Source of the DNA: Acidobacteriaceae bacterium
Lineage (GTDB): Bacteria; Acidobacteriota; Terriglobia; Terriglobales; Acidobacteriaceae
Length of the DNA stretch: 7,320 nt
Direction: 5' to 3'
NCBI GenBank assembly: GCA_003168235.1
Contig: PMSZ01000102.1
Location: forward strand, 13,833 to 21,152
Numbering within the stretch: the first letter of the stretch is position 1; each line of letters opens with the position of its first letter. The translations under genes and the position numbers were made by a program. The notes beneath the pieces are model-generated. The model made no database searches. It was not told where the DNA came from and was given only the letters and a program-made list of their open reading frames with translations. Shown one piece after another: positions 1-6,104 of the stretch.

Positions 1-29
1 GTCTCCTCGTGCCTACCATTTCCTCTCAT
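1..29 (-). CDS. Possible 5' end of a further minus-strand gene (nine codons visible)
   Basis: ATG at 29-27 is preceded on the minus strand by TTAAGGATAAGGACG, a plausible Shine-Dalgarno region (AAGGA about 8 bases upstream). The frame reads MRGNGRHEE and runs off the window. Nine codons cannot identify a product, and chance occurrence is quite possible. No clear promoter is seen in the stretch between this ATG and the peptidase terminator, about 140 bases. Confidence 0.22.
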
Positions 30-170
30 CGTCCTTATCCTTAATTCAACGAACTGAATACGCGAACGACACGGCGACTGATCTACCCGGCGCTGCAGCT
101 TCGGTATTTGTCACCCGCTCGCGGGCAGGGAAATAGACCCGAATCTTGCCACGCTCATCTGTCAGAGCCC

Positions 171-205
171 AAAAAAAGAGGGCCGATTTCTCGGCCCCCC
201 CTCTT
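171..205 (-). terminator. Intrinsic terminator of the S53 peptidase gene
   Basis: Read on the minus strand, about 20 bases after the TAA stop: a stem GGGCCGA / TCGGCCC closed by a GAAA tetraloop, with an outer AAGAG / CTCTT extension interrupted by a run of extra G, followed by seven T. This is a textbook Rho-independent terminator. On the plus strand the hairpin is followed only by CAGTTTT, so activity in that direction would be weaker. Confidence 0.92.
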
Positions 206-225
206 CAGTTTTGGCAACTCCAAGC

Positions 226-3090
226 TTACGATGCGGTGACCGTGAGCTTGATCTTGGCCTTGTGAGTCTTCGACCCGGACACGCCGCTGATCGTGATCGT
301 CGACTTTCCGGTGGCTGCCGAGCCGCTGACCGTCAGCGTCAGCGTGCTGGTGGTGGTGGTCGGGTTGGTGCTGAACGACGCCGTCACGCCGCTCGGCAAT
401 CCGCTCGCGCTCAGAGTGACTTCCTGATCGAAGCCGCCCGCGGGTACAACGGTGATCGTGCTGGTACCGCTGCTGCCTTGCGCCACTGACAACGCCGTCG
501 GCGAAGCCGTAATGGTAAAGGTGCCCAGCGCATCCACCGTCAGCGAGATTGTGGTCGTCGCTTTCAGGCTGCCGGAGGTACCGGTGATCGTCACCGTCGC
601 CGTTCCTGCCGTGGCCGATTTGCTGGCCGTCAGCGTCAAGACGCTGGTGGAAGTAGTCGGGTTGGTAGCGAAGGACGCGGTTACTCCGCTGGGTAGATCG
701 ATTGCGCTCAGAGCAACCTCCTGATCGAAGCCGCCCGTCGGATTCACGGTGATGGTGCTGGTTCCGCTGTTGCCTTGCTCGACCGTCAAAGTGCTCGGTG
801 ACGCCGTCAGCGTGAAGCTGCCGAGCGCGCTCACCGTCAGCGTGATGGTTGTGGTCGCCTTCAGGCTGCCGGAGGTTCCGGTGATGGTGATGGTTGAGGT
901 CCCTGCCTTTGCCGTTTTGGCAGCGGTCAGGGTCAGAATGCTGGTTGAAGTTGCCGGGTTCGGACTGAACTGAGCAGTCACGCCCTTCGGCAACGTGGAA
1001 TTGGACAGCGTGACACTACCGGAGAATCCGTTCACCGGAGTGATGGTGATGGTACTGGTACCGCTGGATCCGCCTTTTGCGATACCCACTGAGCTTGGCG
1101 AAGCGGAGAGAGTGAAGCTTTGCACCAAGGCTTGGACGGTCAGGCTGATGGTCGTGGAATTGGTCAAGCTACCCGACGTGCCCTGGATCGTCACCGTGAC
1201 GGTACCGGTAGCCGCGGTGCCGCTGGCCGTCAAGGTCAGGGTGCTGGTCGCGGTAGCGGGATTGGGACTGAAACTCGCCGTCACGCCGTTGGGCAGACCA
1301 GAGGCGGAAAGCGTGACGCTGCCGCTGAAGCCGTCCTGCGGAGTGATGGTGATGGTGCTGGTGCCGCTGCTGCCCTGCGTGATGGTCAGGCTGCTCGGAT
1401 TAGCGGACAAACTGAAACCTGGCCCGGTAGGAGCCAACGCATTGATCAGAGCGTCGCCACTCGGACTGCCCCAGCCGGCGCACATGTTGTAACCGGACAC
1501 GCACGGAAAGGTGCTCGCGCCGCCGTTGGCGGTGATGTCGTGGAAGTCGGCGTCACCGTCTCCGCCACTCAGCGAGTAAAGGGTTGGATTGAAGAAGCCC
1601 GGCGGCGGATCGCCAGCAGCAGCAGCCTGTTGATTGGCGAGAGCGATGTAGCCAGCCCACATGGGCGCGGCAAAACTCGTGCCGCCGTATTCATTGGCGG
1701 TGCAAGCCCTTTGATCCGCGCAGACGTAAAAGCTGAACTGTGAGTTGGCCGAGACGTCCGGGACGTCACGATAGGTTGTCGAACATTCGCCGCCCTCACT
1801 TTCACATAGCGTGGCTGCAGAGACCTCCCAGGAAGGGAGATCAACGTTTGTTCCCCAGCCGCCACCACCGTAGGAGCTACCCTCGTAAGACCAGTAGGTT
1901 TCCGAAACCCAGTCACCGCCCGGGCCGGTTGTCGTCAAGCTCGTGCCGCCGACCGTATTGACATATTGAGAATTCATCGGCCATGGACTATTTTCTGTAT
2001 ACCCGCCACTATCGCCGGCCGCTTCAAAGTAGGTCTGACCCTGCGCCGCCATCTTCTCGAAGTAGGGATCATCGGTGCTCGGGTCCGCTGGGCTCCAGGT
2101 CCATGAGGAGCTCAGGTTTAACGGCAAGGGAGAGTACGTGGACATAGAACCCAACAGGGCCGTGTCGCTGTCATCGCTGACGAACACGTACACGGTGGTC
2201 AGGCCAGGGGCCATGCCGCCCGATTGCGTGATGTCAAGGGTCTGCTCGGTATCGTCGCAGCCTTGCGACGCAAGACAGTTCACGCTGCTTCCGTCGGTGG
2301 AAACACCGGTGACCGCGAAGGTCCTCGTCTGGTGAGCGTTTGTATAGTAGGTGTTGACGTCGGCGATATCAAAGCCGGCGTACTCCAGCAATCCGACGTT
2401 CTGGCCGGCCCCGGTCAGAGAGGTCCCTTCGTAGTAGGCGGCGCGCATGTCGCTGCCACAGAAGGATGCTTCAGGACAGGAACCGGTGGTAGCGTTGGAT
2501 TTCACCTTGATGTCGCGGTGAACCACCAGGGAATGCGGGATCGAATAGTTATCCAGGCCGGTGACGTGCCACAGAGCGAAAGGCAGATCGACGGTGGGCT
2601 CGCGGTCTGGCGCGAAGAATGTGCGATTTTCGGTCGGGTGCTGGTAGACGGTCATGCTCACATGAAACGCTTTCTCTACGGCTGCGACCGGGGCCGTGAA
2701 CTGCACGTCAAAAGCATCGCGGGAGCCGCCAATCATGGTAAAGCCGTTGGCTTTCGCGAAAGCGATCAGCATATCGTAATCTTCCTGGCTGGGGCCAAAC
2801 CGCGCGGTAAATTCCGGGACGGTCACGTACTGGTGGTAGGAGGAACTGGTGGGGTCGTAGACAGCCTGGACGAAGTTGTCCAACTCGACTTTATGGCGCA
2901 GCGCGAGAACGACGTCGAAGTGCATGGTCTGGGTCTGCGGGAGCAATCCAACCGGCTTCGCCTCACCGTTGGCAACCACGTCACGAACGTGACGGGTCAA
3001 CAACGCGTGGGATTCCGCTTGGCAAACAACATTCGCGCCCGACACCATCGCAGCGAGCGTGAGCAAACAGATACCGAGTCTTTGAATCAC
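226..3090 (-). CDS. Secreted S53 (sedolisin/kumamolisin-like) serine-carboxyl peptidase with four C-terminal Ig-like repeats
   Basis: A 954-residue exported endopeptidase precursor; S53 enzymes typically work at acidic pH and mature by removing the pro-domain. Signal peptide about 1-25 (hydrophobic LGICLLTLAAMVSG, likely cut after CQA); pro-kumamolisin activation domain about 30-185; catalytic domain about 200-553; Ser/Thr/Gly-rich repeats 559-954. The active site is complete by motif: E282 and D286 in TEQTLD, oxyanion Asp D360 in AAGDSGG, nucleophile S472 in GGTSFAAP. The calcium-site region has D518-I519 (FHDIT), but the usual later Asp of GxDxxTG appears as N535 in GYNMCAGWG. Ten catalytic-domain cysteines form five close pairs. 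The start is GTG, chosen because AAGGAG lies six bases upstream and the signal peptide follows directly. There is no membrane anchor, LPXTG or PEP-CTERM-like tail, so release or repeat-mediated surface association is likely. An intrinsic terminator follows the stop. It is probably its own transcription unit. Confidence 0.96.
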   Translation of the reverse strand: MIQRLGICLLTLAAMVSGANVVCQAESHALLTRHVRDVVANGEAKPVGLLPQTQTMHFDVVLALRHKVELDNFVQAVYDPTSSSYHQYVTVPEFTARFGPSQEDYDMLIAFAKANGFTMIGGSRDAFDVQFTAPVAAVEKAFHVSMTVYQHPTENRTFFAPDREPTVDLPFALWHVTGLDNYSIPHSLVVHRDIKVKSNATTGSCPEASFCGSDMRAAYYEGTSLTGAGQNVGLLEYAGFDIADVNTYYTNAHQTRTFAVTGVSTDGSSVNCLASQGCDDTEQTLDITQSGGMAPGLTTVYVFVSDDSDTALLGSMSTYSPLPLNLSSSWTWSPADPSTDDPYFEKMAAQGQTYFEAAGDSGGYTENSPWPMNSQYVNTVGGTSLTTTGPGGDWVSETYWSYEGSSYGGGGWGTNVDLPSWEVSAATLCESEGGECSTTYRDVPDVSANSQFSFYVCADQRACTANEYGGTSFAAPMWAGYIALANQQAAAAGDPPPGFFNPTLYSLSGGDGDADFHDITANGGASTFPCVSGYNMCAGWGSPSGDALINALAPTGPGFSLSANPSSLTITQGSSGTSTITITPQDGFSGSVTLSASGLPNGVTASFSPNPATATSTLTLTASGTAATGTVTVTIQGTSGSLTNSTTISLTVQALVQSFTLSASPSSVGIAKGGSSGTSTITITPVNGFSGSVTLSNSTLPKGVTAQFSPNPATSTSILTLTAAKTAKAGTSTITITGTSGSLKATTTITLTVSALGSFTLTASPSTLTVEQGNSGTSTITVNPTGGFDQEVALSAIDLPSGVTASFATNPTTSTSVLTLTASKSATAGTATVTITGTSGSLKATTTISLTVDALGTFTITASPTALSVAQGSSGTSTITVVPAGGFDQEVTLSASGLPSGVTASFSTNPTTTTSTLTLTVSGSAATGKSTITISGVSGSKTHKAKIKLTVTAS
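229..1416 (-). repeat. Four tandem ~300-bp repeats encoding Ig-like domains of the S53 peptidase
   Basis: Repeats begin at residues 559, 659, 759 and 858 (periods 100, 100, 99), each opening F-[ST]-[LI]-[ST]-A-[NS]-P and containing GTSTIT, GF, L-P-x-G-V-T-A and T-[SA]-T-S-x-L-T-L-T. In DNA the blocks are roughly 1416-1117, 1116-817, 816-520 and 519-229. Repeats 1 and 2 share GFSGSVTLS; repeats 3 and 4 share GGFDQEV, pointing to a later duplication. Such domains are common on secreted acidobacterial proteins and are presumed to mediate spacing or adhesion. No function is shown by the sequence itself. Confidence 0.93.
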
Positions 3091-3096
3091 AATGTT

Positions 3097-3102
3097 CTCC
3101 TT
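3097..3102 (-). promoter_or_regulatory. Shine-Dalgarno of the S53 peptidase (decides the GTG start)
   Basis: Minus-strand AAGGAG followed by AACATT and then GTG gives six-base spacing. It supports GTG at 3090 as the start; an overlapping TTG two bases upstream is out of frame. The translated product begins with a good signal peptide. Confidence 0.85.
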
Positions 3103-3211
3103 TTGAGGTTGAGTGCAGTTCAGGTTGAGTCCGAATCTGGAAGATCCTTATGGTCGTAGCATGGCGTCAGTACCCACCACTGACTAACATGCCTGATTGA
3201 ACACCAGGGAA

Positions 3212-3234
3212 CCCTCACTCTGGGGCGGTGAGGG
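3212..3234 (-). promoter_or_regulatory. Inverted repeat in the leader of the S53 gene / 3' region of the ligase gene
   Basis: Perfect 7-bp stem CCCTCAC / GTGAGGG with a 9-base loop. It lies about 200 bases after the ligase stop and about 120 bases before the peptidase start. It is not followed by a T-run on the minus strand, so it is not a standard intrinsic terminator. It may be a Rho-dependent 3' end structure, a leader hairpin or a dyad operator. The stem is seen directly; its role is unknown. Confidence 0.45.
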
Positions 3235-3253
3235 CCAGTCGCTAATGGACGTG

Positions 3254-3259
3254 AGTATA
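3254..3259 (-). promoter_or_regulatory. Weak candidate -10 box for the S53 peptidase gene
   Basis: Minus-strand TATACT matches the sigma-70 -10 consensus at five of six positions. No recognisable -35 hexamer is present at 16-18 bases upstream, and there is no extended -10 TG. If used, the leader would be about 155 bases and include the 3212-3234 hairpin. TAAAAT at 3312-3307 is an alternative -10 with an equally poor -35. Offered only as a candidate. Confidence 0.2.
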
Positions 3260-3429
3260 GCTCGGTATTTGAGGAAAGGACACGGAAAACCGCGAATTCG
3301 CTGCTAATTTTAGACGCGGAAGTGCACGCTAATGCACATTTGTTGCAGCATGTGTGCTGTAGTCTTTCACCTTTGCTCAAAGGAGTGACTTCTGCAGGCG
3401 AACGGCGTTGGAAGGCCCGGGTTTTGGGT

Positions 3430-4776
3430 CTATGGCGCGGCCGTTTCGGGGTCTGGCTGCACGCTCAAGCGGTGCCGCCGAAGTACGCGCCGGCGCTGCG
3501 ATTCCTGGAGCGGCCCAGAAGCCGCGATCGCACAGAGAACGTAAAACAGGGCAGCATTCGCTGGAATCTGTAGATTGAAGTCGAGGAAGCTGTGGACCAG
3601 GATCCCGACGCAACCGAGAAGGGCCGCGACCGTCAGTGCTCCGGTCGCGTTTTCCGTCCAATTCTGGAGCTTGCCTGAGGCGCGGCGGAAAACCAGCACG
3701 AGAAACCAAGCCGCGATGGCAAATCCGGCTATACCGGTTTCCACGAGAAGTTGCAGATAATCGTTGTGGGCTTCGTTGACGAAGAAATTGGTGTAGAAAG
3801 TGCGGAATTCAGGATAGACCACGGGAAATGTTCCCAGACCCCAGCCCAGAATAGGTCTCTTGAGGAACATTTTTAGACCATCGCGGTTGATGTAGGAACG
3901 GACGTCGGTGGTGATCTCTGCGTGCGACGGGCCTGCGGATGCGATGCGATTGCTGAGTTCGGCGCCGCCTACCCAGGTGAGCAAGCCGGCAACTATTAAG
4001 AGAAATACGCCGATGCCGATGGCTGTGCGCAGGCCCTGTTTCTGCTTGACGAGCAGGATGGCGAGAATCACGAGTTCGGTGACAATGGCGAGCATTCCGC
4101 CGCGCGATCCCGAGAGAAAAATGGTGCCCACCATTACAGCCGCCACGGCAGCGGCTGCGGCGCGAGTTTTGTGGGAAGCCAGACTGGTCAGCGACAACAC
4201 CAGGGGAATGGGAACCAGCATCTCCATCAGGCCGGCGTAATGGTTGTGGTTTACGTAGGGACCGTAGATCCAGCCTCCATTGCGGGGCACCCGCCACCAG
4301 TACAGCTTGCCGTTCGAGGAGATGCCCTGGATCAACGAAAAACTGGCCAGGGCTGCTCCGTACAGCGAAAAAACAACCGCGAGACTGCGCGCCTGCGAGC
4401 CCCGAAGCAGGGTTTGCCCGGCGAGGAAGCACAGCATGGCATAGGAAAAATAGAGGAGCGCCAGAGATGCCGTGTCATGCGGATACGCGCTGCGGCGGAA
4501 GACGAGCTGCGAAACGATGAGCAGGCCGAATACTCCCATCGGGAGGAACAGCGGATTCCACCGGACCTTCATTGTTCCGTCCAGCACCTGCTTGCCGATC
4601 CACAGCAGGAACAGGACCGTAGCGCCGGCTTCCACCACGAAGATCGACCATGGTTCCACCGCGCCGAAGGCGACCGGACCAAACAGGAGGAGACTGAAGA
4701 TCCCGTACAGCAGAATCGACTCGGCTTGCGCCGAGCGTTCGCGGCGATTGATGGCGGTAATGGGGGTCGCGCTCAT
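3430..4776 (-). CDS. O-antigen ligase / polymerase family membrane protein (Wzy_C domain)
   Basis: A 448-residue inner-membrane protein of the WaaL/Wzy/PglL superfamily, which transfers or polymerises undecaprenyl-linked glycans at the periplasmic face. I count about 11-12 hydrophobic segments between residues 20 and 420, with a long hydrophilic loop about 271-345 before the last helices, the usual site of the catalytic loop. Family-like motifs: NHNHYAGLMEM 176-186; LSGSRGGMLA 221-230 with R225; RPILGWGLGTFP 307-318; NEAHNDYLQLLVETGIAG 334-351 with H337, matching the conserved loop His of WaaL-type enzymes; HSFLDFNLQIP 395-405. The tail 427-448 is basic and cytoplasmic-like. The ATG at 4776 lies 27 bases after the TPR gene stop, which is in the same frame, with no strong Shine-Dalgarno sequence, so translational coupling is plausible. 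The kinase neighbour favours an exopolysaccharide polymerase over lipid A-core ligation, but sequence alone cannot separate the two. Confidence 0.93.
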   Translation of the reverse strand: MSATPITAINRRERSAQAESILLYGIFSLLLFGPVAFGAVEPWSIFVVEAGATVLFLLWIGKQVLDGTMKVRWNPLFLPMGVFGLLIVSQLVFRRSAYPHDTASLALLYFSYAMLCFLAGQTLLRGSQARSLAVVFSLYGAALASFSLIQGISSNGKLYWWRVPRNGGWIYGPYVNHNHYAGLMEMLVPIPLVLSLTSLASHKTRAAAAAVAAVMVGTIFLSGSRGGMLAIVTELVILAILLVKQKQGLRTAIGIGVFLLIVAGLLTWVGGAELSNRIASAGPSHAEITTDVRSYINRDGLKMFLKRPILGWGLGTFPVVYPEFRTFYTNFFVNEAHNDYLQLLVETGIAGFAIAAWFLVLVFRRASGKLQNWTENATGALTVAALLGCVGILVHSFLDFNLQIPANAALFYVLCAIAASGPLQESQRRRVLRRHRLSVQPDPETAAP

Positions 4777-4803
4777 GAGATTGAATGCATCCGATTCGAG
4801 GAG

Positions 4804-6081
4804 TTACTGCCGTTTTTGCGTCAGGCGGAAATCGTCGACCCAGAGCTTACCACGGATGGGATCGCCTTCCGGCAGGCGCCGGATGTGCAGCACCAGCAGT
4901 TTGCAATCGTTCGCGGTGGAGAACTCACCGGTCACGGATTTCCAGAAGCCTGCCTCTTTCAGTTCGTCGCTGTCATACAGCACGTCCCGGGTGAAGGCAT
5001 CCTGAAGCGTAAGATGCGGGCCTCCAGCTCCCTCGAAATCTCCATTCTTGTAATAGGCGGAGAACTCGTAAACAGTATCGGGCTGCACGGCGATGAACTG
5101 GCGTATTCCGGCATCGGTCACTCCCGGTCCGTCAAACGAGATCAACAGCGAACGATGGCCGCCATGAAAATCGCTGGGATCCAAAGTAAGCGTAACGCTC
5201 TGCTGTTTCTGATACTGCCAATCGAAGCCGCCGTTCAATACGTCCAGGCTGAAGTCTCCATTCACAATCAGATTACGTCCCGAAGGCAGGTAAGCGGAGA
5301 GCCCGAAACGCGGAGCCGCCTGCTGCCAGACCAAACGCGCTTGATCCACATCCTTGTGGTCGAGCAGATACTGGAAGTATCCAAAGACATAGCGCAGCTC
5401 GAAAGTCTGGGGCGTTGCCATCAGCGCAGCCCACACTTTGGCCGTGGCCGCCGTTTCCTGTTTCTGCATCAGCAGGTTGAGAAACGCAAGGTAGGCTTCG
5501 GACCGGGGAGGAACGACGTCACGCAGAAGCGCATCCACATCCGGGTTGATCCGCCAGCAGAACTGGATGGCGGGGTCCGCCAGGGTCGGTTCATTCTGCA
5601 AGACCACGCGGAATTCACGCAAAGCCCTCTCGTCATCGCCCTGCACCAGATAGAAGTTCGCCGCTTCCCAGGCCACGTCCGGCGTGGTGGGATCGGCCTC
5701 GATGGCTTGTCCCAGGGCCACGGTTTGATTGGAAATGTCGCCCAGCACCTGGTAGGCCGAAGCCAAGTCGAACCAGTAACGCGCCGAATGCGGATCAAGC
5801 TGCACGGCAGCCCGGTAAGGCTCGATCGCCGCGCCCGGATCTCTCGCCACCAGGGCATAATAGCGCCCCAGATGATTGCGATAGTCTGCGTTCGAGGGGT
5901 CGAGACCTGCGGCTCGCTGCAGGCTCGCCAGCTCCGGCCTGTCACCGAAAAAAGAGGCGACGAACAGCCGCCCTGCCAAGACAACATAAATCAGGCAGGG
6001 TACAACGGCGGCGCCAATAACGAGTCTTTTCCGCCAAGCAGAATTGAGGACTATTTCCATAGGATCGCAGTGGAAGCGCAC
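4804..6081 (-). CDS. Membrane-anchored TPR protein with C-terminal carbohydrate-binding-like domain
   Basis: A 425-residue protein of unknown exact role, probably acting in the periplasm beside the polysaccharide export machinery. Visible layout: short basic N-terminus; one membrane helix about 20-45 (LVIGAAVVPCLIYVVLAG); TPR-like helical repeats about 50-165, with typical spacing such as AAGLDPSNADYRNHLGRYYA and AVQLDPHSARYWFDLASAY; a less regular helical stretch to about 262; then a beta-rich domain about 269-425 that opens NLIVNGDFS and closes LWVDDFRL. Those two signatures are typical of CBM4/9-like jelly-roll domains. The start is uncertain. The longest frame begins at GTG (6081), but ATG at 6060 gives MEIVLNSAWRKRL directly before the helix; neither has a good Shine-Dalgarno sequence. 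It sits between the tyrosine kinase and the ligase with short gaps, so co-expression is likely. Binding of glycan is inferred from the fold-like pattern only. Confidence 0.87.
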   Translation of the reverse strand: MRFHCDPMEIVLNSAWRKRLVIGAAVVPCLIYVVLAGRLFVASFFGDRPELASLQRAAGLDPSNADYRNHLGRYYALVARDPGAAIEPYRAAVQLDPHSARYWFDLASAYQVLGDISNQTVALGQAIEADPTTPDVAWEAANFYLVQGDDERALREFRVVLQNEPTLADPAIQFCWRINPDVDALLRDVVPPRSEAYLAFLNLLMQKQETAATAKVWAALMATPQTFELRYVFGYFQYLLDHKDVDQARLVWQQAAPRFGLSAYLPSGRNLIVNGDFSLDVLNGGFDWQYQKQQSVTLTLDPSDFHGGHRSLLISFDGPGVTDAGIRQFIAVQPDTVYEFSAYYKNGDFEGAGGPHLTLQDAFTRDVLYDSDELKEAGFWKSVTGEFSTANDCKLLVLHIRRLPEGDPIRGKLWVDDFRLTQKRQ

Positions 6082-6104
6082 TCAGGAACGTACCGTGCTC
6101 TTGA

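Larger units (their letters stand above)
3091..3429. other. Gene-free gap between the ligase and S53 peptidase genes
   Basis: About 340 bases with no convincing gene on either strand. It holds the peptidase Shine-Dalgarno sequence, the 3212-3234 inverted repeat, two weak -10-like boxes, and three small dyads: CCTTT-gctc-AAAGG at 3370-3383, CAGCA-tgtg-TGCTG at 3347-3360 and GTGCA/TGCAC at 3322-3338. No T-run follows any of them on the minus strand, so no intrinsic terminator for the polysaccharide genes is visible. The gap probably holds the operon 3' end plus the peptidase promoter. Confidence 0.7.

Noticed and set aside
46..204. A 52-codon minus-strand open stretch ending SVAVSFAYSVR, just before the candidate gene start at 29
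   Set aside because: The ending looks protein-like, but the frame runs through the intrinsic terminator, has no ATG and only a GTG late in the frame without a Shine-Dalgarno sequence. A decayed gene remnant is possible but not supportable.
229..1416. Regular repeats as a CRISPR or non-coding satellite array
   Set aside because: The ~300-bp units stay in frame inside a long coding sequence and encode Ig-like domains; there is no short-repeat/spacer pattern.
452..1492. Series of plus-strand open frames with recurring MVMVLVPLLP-like text
   Set aside because: They are the antisense reading of the Ig-like repeats of the S53 gene; the recurrence every ~300 bases comes from the real repeats.
2224..3159. 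A 311-codon plus-strand open frame over the peptidase pro-domain
   Set aside because: Antisense to the well-supported pro-domain and catalytic region, with no recognisable domain.
3120..3380. An 86-codon minus-strand frame in the gap, with Cys-rich text near its start
   Set aside because: It begins at TTG without a Shine-Dalgarno sequence, shows no family-like pattern, and spans the hairpins and promoter-like boxes of the gap.
3370..3383. CCTTT-gctc-AAAGG dyad as terminator of the polysaccharide operon
   Set aside because: The stem is only five perfect base pairs (seven with a bulge), and no T-run follows on the minus strand.
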